From Verrucomicrobiales bacterium (GTDB taxonomy: Bacteria; Verrucomicrobiota; Verrucomicrobiia; Verrucomicrobiales; V1-33): 64,000 nucleotides of DNA. The translations under genes and the position numbers were made by a program. The notes under the pieces were generated by a model. It ran no database searches. It worked only from the letters and a program-made list of their open reading frames with translations, and was not told the DNA's origin. Shown here in pieces: positions 8,601 through 17,122 of the stretch. The stretch is from NCBI GenBank assembly GCA_028293125.1, contig JAQGPJ010000067.1, positions 1 to 64,000 of the forward strand, in the 5' to 3' direction. Position 1 is the first letter of the stretch; each line of letters begins with the position of its first letter.

Positions 8601-10871
8601 CCTCTGGGCGGCGGCGGGGATTTTCCGAACAACTTCTACTCCATCCGCGACCGGCGCGGCGGGCATGGCTTCATGCACTTCCAGCACGACGGCGAGCACT
8701 CGCTGAATGCCGGCGGTGCCGGGTATGACCGCACCGGGCCCTACACAAGTCCCATCAACGGTTCCTGGAACAGCCTGCCCCGGTCCAATCCCCAGTACAC
8801 CCACCAGGATCTGACGCCCAATGAGGAATACCGCATCCACTTCGCCGACCGGGTCCACCGGTTCATGGTGTCGCCCAACGGAGCGCTGAATCCGCAGGCC
8901 AACCAGCAGCGGATGTCCGCCCGGGCTGCGGTGGTGGAGACCGCCATCATCGCGGAATCCGCCCGCTGGGGCGATGCCCAGCGGTCCACGCCCTTCAATG
9001 CCAATGACTGGCGCTCGGCAGTGAACTCCACGCTCAACTGGTTCACCAACCGCAACAGCATCGTCCTGCCGCAGCTCATCGCGGACGGACTCTATCCCGC
9101 CGTGTCCGCCCCGGTCATGAGCCAGCCCGGAGGGGCCATCTCCTCCACGGAACCGCTGTCCATGAACTCCACGTCGGCGGTCATTTACTACACGGTGAAC
9201 GGCCCGGACCCGCGGCTGATCGGCGGGGAGCTGAATCCCGCCGCGCAGAGCTACGTGGGCGGCACTATCACGCGCACGGACTTCATCACCGATGGCCCTG
9301 GCGGCAGCCGCTGGCGCTATCTGGACGACGGCTCCAACCAGGGCACCGCATGGAAAGAGCCGGCTTTTGATGACTCCACGTGGAAAGGGCCGGCAGCGGG
9401 ACAGTTCGGCTATGGCGAGAACGATGAGAACACAGTCATCGGCTACGGCCCGGACTCCGGGAACAAATTCATCACTACCTACCTCCGCACCACCTTCGAT
9501 CTCGCCTCGGTGTCCGGCTTCGACAATCTGACCTTCGAGGCCAAACGCGATGACGGCATCGTCGTGTATCTCAATGGCACCGAGATCGTGCGCAGCAACA
9601 TCCCCGCCGGTGCGGTGGGCCACATCACCACCGCGGACAACAGCGGTGATGACGGCCAGGAGTTTGTGACCTTCACCAATCTCCCCCGGACCATGCTGAA
9701 GACCGGCACCAATGTGCTGGCGGTGGAGGTGCATCAGAGCAGCGGTGGCTCCACCGACATCAGCTTTGACGGCAGGCTCTTCGCCAGCCGCACCACCGGG
9801 GGCACACAGATTTTCCTGAACACTCCCGGTCTGGCCACGGTGCGTGCCCGCGTGCTCAGCTCCACCGGGGTCTGGAGCGCCCTGAATGAGCAGGAGTTTC
9901 TGGTGGACACAGAGCCCGCCGCCGCCGCGAACCTGACGGTCAGCAAGCTGATGTACCATCCCGCGCCGCCCACGGTCACGGAGGCCGCCGCCGGCCACAC
10001 GGAGGACCAGAGCTTCCAATGGCTGGAGCTGATGAACACCGGCTCCAAAGCGGTGGACCTCCGGGGAGCCGCCTTCTCCATGGGCATTGAGTTTGAATTC
10101 CCCGCAGTCTCCAGCGCCGCCACCCTGCTGCCGCCGGGCGGACGCCTGTTGCTCTGTGAGAACACGGATGCTTTCCTGATGCGCCACGGCGCGGCCTTGG
10201 CTCCCCTCGTCGCCGGACAGTTCAGCGGAGCGCTGGCCAATGGCGGCGAGCGCCTGGTGCTGAACGCCGCGGACGGTTCGGTGATCCTAGACTTCACCTA
10301 CGACGACGCCGATCCATGGCCGGAGGAGGCCGACGGCGCGGGCCGCAGCCTGGTCCTTGTCAGCCCCGCCTCCCGCCCCGACGCCTCCCTGCCCGCCAAC
10401 TGGCGCATCAGCACCGCCCCCGGCGGCAATCCCGGCAGCTCCGACGCCATCACCTTCAGCGCTTGGAAAACCGCCAAGGGCCTCACGGAGGACCATGCCG
10501 ACCCGGATGGAGACGGCCTGACCAACCTTATGGAATACGCCCTTGCCGGCGATCCCGCCGCCGCCTCAACCGCGCCCCTGCCCAAGCTGGGCACCGTCTC
10601 CCTCCCCCTCGGCGATCCGCCCGTGGCCACCCCCTTCCTGACCCTCACTTGGCAGCGGAATCTGGCGGCGGACGACCTCGTTTACCAGCTTGAGCAAAGC
10701 CCCGACCCGGCGGCCGCGGCCAGCTGGCAGGCCCTGCCGGCGGTGCCCGTCAGCACCCGCCTCACCGACACCGGCGCCACCGCCGAGGTCACGGTGCGCC
10801 TGGCCACTCCCCTGCCCCTGCCCGAAGTCCGGAATTTCATCCGGCTCCGGATTCAGCGCCCCGGGGAATAG
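5679..10871 (+). CDS. Large secreted LTD / PA14 / CotH multidomain protein
   Basis: The ATG at 5679 gives 1730 residues with a probable signal peptide (MLFRSHSQWARALFLSISAQ...). The frame stays open further upstream but there it overlaps tcdA. Visible domains in order: a lamin-tail domain (about 27-140, ISEFMASNKATLADEDG), a PA14-like beta-sandwich (about 240-360, TFGINSDDGARLRIDINND), a jelly-roll module, a chitobiase-C-like Ig module (about 555-635, IRYTMDGSKPSE), a CotH-like kinase-fold region (about 740-1015, with CGIRMRGGFSRSS and FQHDGEHS), another jelly-roll (about 1200-1370), a second lamin-tail domain (about 1417-1548) and a C-terminal tail with DPDGDGLTNLMEYALAG. It is likely exported to the cell surface. 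Its role is unknown; adhesion or polysaccharide binding would fit. Confidence 0.85.
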   Translation: MLFRSHSQWARALFLSISAQVTISSGAPVISEFMASNKATLADEDGAFSDWIEIHNPDSTPVSLAGWKLTDNASSPNKWVFPAVTLQPDDFLVVFASGKNRTSPEGRLHTNFSLSAGGEYLGLRAPDGTVATEFTPEFPAQQDDVSCGSLFSSVNLITAGHNVRYTIPQSTTPADWTGPAFNDSVWSSGPSGIGFGLMLPGMTVKEVQTNTDLGTLALLDTALAGTPSPPRLTVDTRIRQVINLLGDGGDGRFTSGNQTFALPGETHGLQATGYLSVPTAGAWTFGINSDDGARLRIDINNDGDFNDAGEGVIVDDSGHGAQDIFGRVAALSAGSHRFELVYFENYGGDEVEFFAQKGSFTTWNTGFRLVGDTANGGLAVSTPAGDAGTGGVLGGSSALATNIQSAMLGVRSSAYLRAAFNVADADALAKIQVLGLNMRWNDGFVAWLNGVEVARRNAPEALAFDSAATAVRDTAASLTAEGINVTAGRQALVTGTNILAIQGLNTAVSDDSFLIQPELTGGGLEGGGPFYFRQPTPGTLNSTTASLGPVADTTFSVKRGIYSEPVNVTIATPTPGASIRYTMDGSKPSESSGTLVSPADDATPPTVTLNLTGTTVLRVMAYKANYDSTNVDTNTYLFPDDIIRQQPTGSPPPGWPAGSVNGQVLNYGMDPDIVNSTNAAIGGAEQVKSALKAIPSVCLSVPVSSLVDSSTGIYTHAGEDGFAWEREASIEMINDPKTEEHGFQENCGIRMRGGFSRSSGNPKHAFRILFRSDYGAGKLNYPVFPDDRTAAVEFDKFDIQTSQNYSWAFQGDGSNTFLRELWSRDTQLDMNQPATRGRFVNLYLNGIYWGLYQIQERAEADYAASYFGGTDDDYDVVKVETSAGYTINPTAGDLDAWTDMWNKSRASYFINTNRSPVSPYAAATYTQEQKNAAYFKLMGLAADGVTPTTDPVLVDLDNLIDYMMIVFLTGNGDAPLGGGGDFPNNFYSIRDRRGGHGFMHFQHDGEHSLNAGGAGYDRTGPYTSPINGSWNSLPRSNPQYTHQDLTPNEEYRIHFADRVHRFMVSPNGALNPQANQQRMSARAAVVETAIIAESARWGDAQRSTPFNANDWRSAVNSTLNWFTNRNSIVLPQLIADGLYPAVSAPVMSQPGGAISSTEPLSMNSTSAVIYYTVNGPDPRLIGGELNPAAQSYVGGTITRTDFITDGPGGSRWRYLDDGSNQGTAWKEPAFDDSTWKGPAAGQFGYGENDENTVIGYGPDSGNKFITTYLRTTFDLASVSGFDNLTFEAKRDDGIVVYLNGTEIVRSNIPAGAVGHITTADNSGDDGQEFVTFTNLPRTMLKTGTNVLAVEVHQSSGGSTDISFDGRLFASRTTGGTQIFLNTPGLATVRARVLSSTGVWSALNEQEFLVDTEPAAAANLTVSKLMYHPAPPTVTEAAAGHTEDQSFQWLELMNTGSKAVDLRGAAFSMGIEFEFPAVSSAATLLPPGGRLLLCENTDAFLMRHGAALAPLVAGQFSGALANGGERLVLNAADGSVILDFTYDDADPWPEEADGAGRSLVLVSPASRPDASLPANWRISTAPGGNPGSSDAITFSAWKTAKGLTEDHADPDGDGLTNLMEYALAGDPAAASTAPLPKLGTVSLPLGDPPVATPFLTLTWQRNLAADDLVYQLEQSPDPAAAASWQALPAVPVSTRLTDTGATAEVTVRLATPLPLPEVRNFIRLRIQRPGE

Positions 10872-11246
10872 CGTTGCCACCCTGCGGCATTGGAGATTAC
10901 GGGTTTTCTCCGCTTCGCAGCCGGGCCGTCCGGGCTTTGCCGCAGCAGGTGAAGACGTTTTGATGCGCTGCTGGATATCCTCAGCTTGCCACCTTAACCT
11001 TCCCTTGAATTGAGGATATATAATTCGCCGGCAAGTTTGCCGGCCAATTTATGACCTCTGATTTCCTTTTAGAGCCTCCCTTTAACGGGTCATTGGACCT
11101 GCATTCCGGAAGCGTCGCCGCCGGTGCCCGCTTTGGCAAAGGAGGGGGTCATCTGAGCAGGACTCTGATGCTGGAGGAGCTTACCCCTTGCTGGCCGAAT
11201 TCCGACACTTCATAAAAAACGAGGGTGTGAATGTCCATCGCAGGCG
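10872..11246. other. Intergenic region with a short palindrome
   Basis: No convincing gene is seen in this 375-base stretch. It is more AT-rich than its flanks around 11,000-11,060. A perfect short inverted repeat at 11,027-11,044 (arms GCCGGCAA and TTGCCGGC) could be a weak terminator for the upstream secreted-protein gene, although no T tract follows. Confidence 0.5.
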
Positions 11247-11558
11247 GTGAAAACCCTATCAGTCGCGGCTTCGGAAGTGGAGGCCGTGGTGCTGCGCCGG
11301 TCCGGGTGGACCTGGGCGCGCATCGCCGCCCGTCTGAGTGAGCTCATCGGGGAGCCGGTGCCGCTGACCACGCTGTACGAGGCGGCCACCCGGTGTGCCA
11401 AAAGGCGGGCAGCGCTGAAGGCCCTGCCGGATCCCGCCGCCGGGTTTCCCCCGCCGGGGCACCCCCGCGGCGCCAAAGCGCCGCCGGTGCGGCGACGCGC
11501 CCCGGCCTCCCCGGGCCAGGCCACTCCTCCGCTGATGACCGCATTCTGTTTCCAGTAA
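11247..11558 (+). CDS. Hypothetical small HTH-like protein
   Basis: A 103-residue frame opening at GTG ([19 protein letters not shown]). Residues ~15-50 ([16 protein letters not shown]...TTLYEAATR) look like a helix-turn-helix of the kind found in small plasmid- or phage-associated proteins. The second half is Pro/Ala/Arg-rich low-complexity sequence and may not be functional. The end of the frame abuts the broken P-type ATPase on the other strand near 11,555, so the gene may have arrived with the rearrangement that truncated it. No function is recognised. Confidence 0.4.
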   Translation: MKTLSVAASEVEAVVLRRSGWTWARIAARLSELIGEPVPLTTLYEAATRCAKRRAALKALPDPAAGFPPPGHPRGAKAPPVRRRAPASPGQATPPLMTAFCFQ

Positions 11559-12002
11559 GCCACCAAGGGCATGCGTTTGGCCAAAGCGCGCAGCACGGAG
11601 GAGGCGTGCCCCAGGGCGTGGCTCGTCAATGCCTCGCCGTCTGAAAGCATGAGGACGACAATAACCCCGGCGAGTTACTCCCCCAGCAGGACCGAAGTGA
11701 CAATGGAGATTCCGGCCAGCAGGTCGGAGCCGAATTCACGCCGCCCGGCCTTCCGCAGGAGATCCCAGACGAGAGGGGTTCCTCCAAGAATCAGAACGGC
11801 GATCAAAGGCAGCCTGCCGAGGCCCGGAGACGCGTGAAAGGAAAATCCAAGCAAGCAGATGGGCGGCGATGCCCGCCAGGGCACAGACGGCAATCAGGAG
11901 AGTTCCCCGCTGTTTTAACAAGGCATGGAAATTCGCCGGGGGATCCGCATATTTCTGACGCTGCGGCCCCGCTGCCCCATTGGTGGAGGGATTGGACATC
12001 AT
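11555..12002 (-). pseudogene. Remnant of a heavy-metal P-type ATPase
   Basis: Read from the ATG at 12,002 (MMSNPSTNGAAGPQ), the first membrane helix is intact (GTLLIAVCALAGIAAHLLAW). The match then moves to another frame near 11,840 (LPLIAVLILGGTPLVWDLLRKA, then FGSDLLAGISIVTSVLLGE). An in-frame TAA follows exactly where homologues have Tyr, after which the match resumes ([29 protein letters not shown]). Homology stops near 11,555, before the phosphorylation Asp and nucleotide domains. One frameshift, one nonsense codon and a 3' truncation make it a dead zinc/cadmium-type ATPase. Its start overlaps the deacetylase stop as ATGA, so it was the last gene of an adh-deacetylase-ATPase operon. Confidence 0.75.
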
Positions 12003-12814
12003 TCGGACCTTTTTGTGAATTGTGGATTGCCGGGCCGCCACACGGAGCACAGGCCCGGCAGATGGGAAATTTTGACGATTCTGAATCCCCGGCTTTGCAG
12101 GTTGCGCAAAATGCCGGGCAGCGCCGCCGCCGTGGAGGGTTCACCCACATGCATAAGAACAATGCTTCCGTCCAAATCCGCGTCTGTTGCGGACGTGACC
12201 TGGTTAAAGAGAAATGGCGGGCTTTTGGGAGGGTCGATGGAATCCAGGCTGTCCAGGGTCCAGTAAACGGAGGTGTAGCCCAGATCACTGGCTATGTTCA
12301 GCACCCGACTGTTCCGGGCTCCATACGGTGCCCGGAGCAACGGACGCGGAGTCCTGCCCGTCAAAGCCGTAAGGAGCAGGTCCGTGCGTGAAATCTCGGA
12401 CTGGATTTCTGGCCCATCCAAGCGGGTCAGGTCAGAATGGGACCAGGTGTGGTTTCCTATCTCATGGCCCCGCGCCGCGATCTCCCTGACATGCCGGGGA
12501 TGTCCCGAGGCCCAGGTGCCGGTTATGAAAAAGGTGCAGGTGACCCTGAAGGCCTGAAGACTTTCCAGCAGCTCCGCAAGACCGGAGTCCGTCCCGCCCG
12601 CGTCGAAGGTCAGGGCTATGCATCCGTGCCCGGATTGACCCCGCGAAACCTCAGCTGGAAGTATCGGAAGCGGGCGGAGCGGAGCCTCTGGAGGCAGGCC
12701 TGAGCAGCCCGTCAGCACTGCGGCAATGATCGTTGCGGCGAAATGCCGTCCGGGGATCCTGCCGTTTGCTGAAATATAAAGGGGAGGGGAGACAAAACAC
12801 GGAAGGACAGGCAC
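11999..12814 (-). CDS. Polysaccharide deacetylase lipoprotein (NodB/CE4 domain)
   Basis: I start this gene at GTG 12,814 because a strong GGAGGAAAG ribosome site lies about 9 bases upstream. A longer frame runs into adh. The N-terminus has a lipoprotein signal with lipobox LTGC, so the protein is probably lipid-anchored. The NodB domain shows TFDAGGTDSG (the motif-1 Asp is present, though TFDDG is the norm), HTWSH for the two metal His ligands, and RAPYGAR for motif 3. It likely removes acetyl groups from peptidoglycan or an extracellular polysaccharide. It follows adh by 19 bases and overlaps the ATPase remnant by four bases. Confidence 0.8.
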   Translation of the reverse strand: MPVLPCFVSPPLYISANGRIPGRHFAATIIAAVLTGCSGLPPEAPLRPLPILPAEVSRGQSGHGCIALTFDAGGTDSGLAELLESLQAFRVTCTFFITGTWASGHPRHVREIAARGHEIGNHTWSHSDLTRLDGPEIQSEISRTDLLLTALTGRTPRPLLRAPYGARNSRVLNIASDLGYTSVYWTLDSLDSIDPPKSPPFLFNQVTSATDADLDGSIVLMHVGEPSTAAALPGILRNLQSRGFRIVKISHLPGLCSVWRPGNPQFTKRSE

Positions 12815-12833
12815 CGAAAACTTTCCTCCAAGG

Positions 12834-13853
12834 TTAATAGTGGGCGATTCTGAGCACGGCACGCCCTTTCAGGGTGCCGTGCCTCAGCCTGTCCATTACT
12901 GTGTTCACATCCTCAAGCTCCATAATCTCAATGGCGGGCCGGACTTTGCCGGCGGCGGCAAAAGCCAATGCCTCCCGCATGTCCGCACGCGTGCCCACCA
13001 GTGAGCCCCGGACCGTGAGACAGCGGAGAACGGTGTCGAATATGGAAATGGGAAACGACCCGGAAGGCAGGCCGGTCAGCACACAGGTTCCCCCCCGGCG
13101 CAACATGCCTGTGGCCTGTGAAAAGGCGTCCGTGGAAACCGCCGTCACCAGCACGGCATGAGCGCCGCCGATCATGTCCTGCATGAACTTCACCGGGTCG
13201 TCCACGGAGGCGTTGACCGTAAGGGAAGCCCCGAGTGACCGGGCCAAGGCAAGTTTGTCCTCAGCCACATCCACGACCGCGACCTGGAGCCCCATGACCC
13301 GGGCATACTGGATTGCCAGATGTCCCAGGCCCCCCGCTCCACTGATGACCACCCATTCCCCGGGATGGCAGTCAGCCACTTTGAGTCCTTTGTAGGTGGT
13401 GACACCCGCGCAGATGATTGGACCCGCATGGAGCGGGTCCAGACCCTGCGGAATCCGCGCCACGTAGGCGGCGGGAGCCGTGCAGAACTCCGCGAAACCT
13501 CCGTTGGCTGAATAGCCGCCATAGCGCGCATGCCCGCACAGGGTCTCACGCGAGGTCAGGCAGTAATCGCAGAGTCCACAGGCATCAAGGAGCCACGGAA
13601 CCCCCACTCTGTCACCCACCGCGATGGATTTGACGCCCTTCCCAAGGGAAACCACTCTGCCTATTCCCTCATGTCCGGGAATGAAGGGAAGTCCGGGCTT
13701 CACGGGCCAGTCCCCATCCACGGCATGAACGTCGGTATGGCAGACCCCGCAGGCCTCGATCCGGATCAGGACCTCCCCTTCCGCAGGCTCAGGAGTGGGG
13801 ACTTCCCCAATGATCAGTGGTTTTCCAAATTTGGTGGCAAGAGCGGCTTTCAT
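12834..13853 (-). CDS. adhA: Zinc-dependent alcohol dehydrogenase
   Basis: A 339-residue medium-chain dehydrogenase starting MKAALATKFGKPLIIGEV. The catalytic zinc site is visible as CGVCHTD and GHEGIGRV. The structural zinc lobe has only part of the usual four-cysteine set (CGLCDYCLTSRETLC). The NAD-binding Rossmann motif is GAGGLGHLA. Its features match the AdhA/AdhP group that interconverts ethanol and acetaldehyde or other primary alcohols with NAD(H). The ATG at 13,853 was chosen because the 53 residues encoded upstream do not resemble the family. It lies 67 bases after a universal stress gene, fitting a fermentative stress setting. Confidence 0.9.
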   Translation of the reverse strand: MKAALATKFGKPLIIGEVPTPEPAEGEVLIRIEACGVCHTDVHAVDGDWPVKPGLPFIPGHEGIGRVVSLGKGVKSIAVGDRVGVPWLLDACGLCDYCLTSRETLCGHARYGGYSANGGFAEFCTAPAAYVARIPQGLDPLHAGPIICAGVTTYKGLKVADCHPGEWVVISGAGGLGHLAIQYARVMGLQVAVVDVAEDKLALARSLGASLTVNASVDDPVKFMQDMIGGAHAVLVTAVSTDAFSQATGMLRRGGTCVLTGLPSGSFPISIFDTVLRCLTVRGSLVGTRADMREALAFAAAGKVRPAIEIMELEDVNTVMDRLRHGTLKGRAVLRIAHY

Positions 13854-13920
13854 GGGTTTGGGAATGATGGAGATGCGGTGGTCCGGGGAACCAGTCAGGG
13901 ATGAGAGGAATGATGCGGAT

Positions 13921-14370
13921 TCAGACAGTTCCGGAGGCCGGGTGCCGGCGCACCACAAGCACCGGGCAGGGCGCATGCTGGACCACGCGTTCAGCGACAC
14001 TGCCCAGCACAAGATGCTTCAACGCCGTCCGCCCGTGGGTCGGCATGACAATCAAGTCGATGCCGCCCTGCCCCGCGCGCTCAACGATGCTGGACCACGG
14101 GATGCCGGTGGTCATGTCCGTGTCCACTTTCATATTCAGAGTGACCGTGCTGGACAGCCTGTGAAGCTCCTTGGAAGCCGCTTCGGCCATTGCCTGTCCG
14201 TAGGTATCGAAAGAAAACATCGGTCCATCCGGCGGCGGCGGGGCCGGCTCCAGGACATGGAGGAGCGTGATGCGGCTGGAAAATTTATCTCCAATACCCA
14301 CAGCGTATTCAATGGCGCGGGAGCTGCCTTCGGAAAAATCAACTGGTACAAGGATGTGCCGGATATTCAT
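13921..14370 (-). CDS. Universal stress protein, single domain
   Basis: A 149-residue UspA-family protein starting MNIRHILVPVDFSEGSSRAIEYA, the classic first strand and helix. The ATP-binding signature G-2x-G-9x-G(S/T) appears as MPTHGRTALKHLVLGSVAERV, so it probably binds ATP. An upstream in-frame ATG at 14,451 would add 27 non-family residues. It closely resembles the two other single-domain copies at 19.2-20.2 kb, but its upstream region is different. Usp proteins typically act under starvation, hypoxia or oxidative stress. It is followed by adh on the same strand. Confidence 0.9.
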   Translation of the reverse strand: MNIRHILVPVDFSEGSSRAIEYAVGIGDKFSSRITLLHVLEPAPPPPDGPMFSFDTYGQAMAEAASKELHRLSSTVTLNMKVDTDMTTGIPWSSIVERAGQGGIDLIVMPTHGRTALKHLVLGSVAERVVQHAPCPVLVVRRHPASGTV

Positions 14371-14593
14371 GTTCTTAACAGGCTGGTGAAAATCCATCCT
14401 TTCCATATTGGGGAAAAGGACGCTATTGCTGTATTGTTCATGCCTTCCCATGGAGTGGAACTATGCAGGCAGGCAATTTGCTTATTGGGGTGGCGGCGTA
14501 TGAAAATATAACCGTATTGTTTTGCCAACGTGAACTTAATTAAATTACAAATGGAGTTCAGCGTTGATATTGATGTTCGAATCCCATTGAATA

Positions 14594-17122
14594 CTAGTGC
14601 TGCCAGAGGATGGAATTCTCCTCCAAGGGAATTCCCACGCCCTCCCTTGAGGGGATGGCGCGCACTGTGAAATCGGAAACGGGGCGTCCGGCCGGAACTG
14701 CCGCGCGGAAGATGTATCCTCCGACTGAACCCGCCATCTCGTGTCCCCTTGTCATTTCCTGAATCAGCGGCTCACCATTTCCGGCCGGCTCCGCATAAAT
14801 TTGGACTTTAACCCAGTCAGGATCGAGCTCCGTGAGATAAATCACCGCTTCGCAGGAATGCCTGGGCCCGCATGTCGTCCATTTCACCTCGCCGAACCGC
14901 ACCCCAGGCCATTGGCTCCTGATTTTCCTCAGCCATGCGCTGATCTCCGCACCGGCTTTTCCGTGCTCAGCCGCCCGGCTGCGGTATGAAGCCGCGAGAG
15001 GAAGATAATAACGCTCCGTATAGTCGCGCACTGCCCTGCCTGCCGAATAGCGGGGCGTCAGCAGCGCCATGCTTTCCCGCATCCGTTCGATCCACGCCAG
15101 GGGCAGGCCTCCGTGGTCCCTTCGGTAAAATTCAGGGAGCACCTGACCCTCCAGCAGATTATACAGCGGCTCCGCATCCGCCGCACCATGCTCTCCGCCC
15201 GCATTCCCGCTTTCCAGTGACCACCCGGCCTCGCGTGTGTAAGCCTCCTCCCACCATCCGTCGCTCACGGAGAGATTGATGCCGCCATTCACGAGCACCT
15301 TCATCCCGCTGGTCCCGCAGGCCTCCCATGGGCGCAGCGGTGTGTTGAGCCAGACATCAGTGCCCTGAACCAATTGGGCGGTCAGCTCCATGTCGTAATC
15401 GCTGAGAAATACAGCGCGTCCCCTCACTTCAGGGCTTCGGATGAACTCCTGCCACTCATGGATGAGCCGCTTTCCCTCCCCGTCAAGAGGATGGGCCTTG
15501 CCCGCGATGACAAGCTGCAGGGGCCGCTCGGGATGATTCAGAATCCTGATCAGGCGTTCCCTGTCCTGAAGAAGCAGATTGGGCCGCTTGTAGGCGGCGA
15601 ACCGTCTTGCAAATCCCAAAGTAAGCACATTGGGATCCAGGATTTTCCCCGCAGACGCCACCGTTTGGGCAGATCTGCCCGATGCCGCAAACTGCCCGGT
15701 GAGCTTCCGGCGGACGTAATTCACAAAGGACTTTCTCGCCTCAATCCGGAACTGCCATAATTCCTGATCGGGGATCCCCCTCATTTTCTCCTCAAGGTTT
15801 TCCGCCCTCCCACGCCAGCGTTCCTTGCCGCAAGCCCTGGTCCAAAGTTCATCAGCGGCGGCGGAGTCCCAGGTCGCCATGTGAACACCGTTGGTCACAT
15901 GGCCAATGGGCACCTCATTGCAGGGCCAGCGTGGAAATACTGAACTGAAAAGTTTTCTGCTGACTTCGCCGTGCAGCCGGCTCACGCCATTGACAGCGGC
16001 GCAGCCACGCACAGCCATATATGCCATACTGAAAGGCTCGGACCGGTCATCCGGATCACGCCGGCCCAATGCCATCAGCTGATCCATGGAAATGCCAAGT
16101 TGTCTTTCCGCGTAGTGCCCGAGATACTGCTCCATCAGCTTCGGATCAAACCGGTCAAATCCCGCCGCCACGGCGGTGTGGCTGGTGAAGAGATTGCCAG
16201 CCCTTGTCACCGCCAGGGCATCCCCGAACGGCACCCCATGGTCCTCCATGAAACACCGTGCCCTTTCCAAAATGGCAAACGCGGCATGCCCCTCATTCAG
16301 ATGGGCTATTTCGGGATCACAACCCAGCGCCCTCAGCAGACGCCATCCGCCAATCCCCAGAATCAATTCCTGCTGCAGCCGAAGTTCAGGCCCTCCGCCA
16401 TACAGCTCACTCGTGATGCCCCGGTGCGCCGGGAAATTCGCGGCATCATTGCTGTCCAGCAGATAGAGTCTGAGCTTCCCCACCCGCACCTGCCAAGTCC
16501 GCAGCCACACGGAATAACCGGGCAGCGCAATCTCCAGCCGCAGCCATTCGCCGTTTTCATGACGCAGTGCCGTGATTGGCAGCTGACCGGGATCATTGTA
16601 AGGGAACAGCTCCTGCTGCCAGCCGGACTGATCGATCATTTGCCGGAAATAACCCTGCTGATACAGCAAACCCACTCCGAAAACCGGCACTCCCATCTCA
16701 CCCGCCGCTTTCAGCTGGTCACCCGCAACGTTTCCAAGCCCTCCGGCGTAAATGGGAAGCGACTCGGCCAGCATGAACTCCAGACTGAAATAAGCGACCC
16801 CGCTCAATGCAGAGCCAGCGTGGGCAGTCCCGAACCAGGCAGAAGTTTCCGCCAACCGGCGACGGTCCTTTACAAGATCATCCAGTGTTCCGCGAAAGTT
16901 CTCCTCCTTCAGCAGCCCTTGGATTCCGGCCTGTGAAGCTGTCTGAAGAACCACCCAGGGATTGTGGGTAAGGTCCCATAAACCGGGATCAATCCGCATC
17001 CAAAGCGTGTCAGCGGCGTGGTTCCAGGAGGACCGGAGATCCAGTGCCAGTTCCACCAGCGAATCAAAACCGGAATCCACCGGAAGACTGCCCGGTTGCG
17101 GGCAAGGTGATCCGGGTTTCAT
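14594..17122 (-). CDS. glgP: Glycogen / alpha-glucan phosphorylase
   Basis: An 842-residue GT35 enzyme of the bacterial/archaeal type with an N-terminal extension (SSWNHAADTLWMRIDPGLW). The substrate loop YAGGLGNVAGD and HLNEGHAAF are conserved. The pyridoxal-phosphate lysine lies in EACGTSGMKVLVNGG at about residue 608. It releases glucose-1-phosphate from stored glucan. Its start overlaps the end of the tandem Usp gene by four bases (ATGA), which in turn overlaps the flavin-type stress gene, so all three form one operon. This links glycogen use to stress survival. Confidence 0.93.
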   Translation of the reverse strand: MKPGSPCPQPGSLPVDSGFDSLVELALDLRSSWNHAADTLWMRIDPGLWDLTHNPWVVLQTASQAGIQGLLKEENFRGTLDDLVKDRRRLAETSAWFGTAHAGSALSGVAYFSLEFMLAESLPIYAGGLGNVAGDQLKAAGEMGVPVFGVGLLYQQGYFRQMIDQSGWQQELFPYNDPGQLPITALRHENGEWLRLEIALPGYSVWLRTWQVRVGKLRLYLLDSNDAANFPAHRGITSELYGGGPELRLQQELILGIGGWRLLRALGCDPEIAHLNEGHAAFAILERARCFMEDHGVPFGDALAVTRAGNLFTSHTAVAAGFDRFDPKLMEQYLGHYAERQLGISMDQLMALGRRDPDDRSEPFSMAYMAVRGCAAVNGVSRLHGEVSRKLFSSVFPRWPCNEVPIGHVTNGVHMATWDSAAADELWTRACGKERWRGRAENLEEKMRGIPDQELWQFRIEARKSFVNYVRRKLTGQFAASGRSAQTVASAGKILDPNVLTLGFARRFAAYKRPNLLLQDRERLIRILNHPERPLQLVIAGKAHPLDGEGKRLIHEWQEFIRSPEVRGRAVFLSDYDMELTAQLVQGTDVWLNTPLRPWEACGTSGMKVLVNGGINLSVSDGWWEEAYTREAGWSLESGNAGGEHGAADAEPLYNLLEGQVLPEFYRRDHGGLPLAWIERMRESMALLTPRYSAGRAVRDYTERYYLPLAASYRSRAAEHGKAGAEISAWLRKIRSQWPGVRFGEVKWTTCGPRHSCEAVIYLTELDPDWVKVQIYAEPAGNGEPLIQEMTRGHEMAGSVGGYIFRAAVPAGRPVSDFTVRAIPSREGVGIPLEENSILWQH

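Noticed and set aside
5751-10187. A long minus-strand open frame opposite the LTD/CotH protein
   Set aside because: It is an antisense shadow of a GC-rich gene. It has no domain, is rich in Gly/His/Arg, and the plus strand has clear domains.
14572-14583. A GTTCGAATCCC stretch resembling a tRNA T-arm
   Set aside because: The flanks do not pair, and no acceptor or anticodon arm can be built around it.
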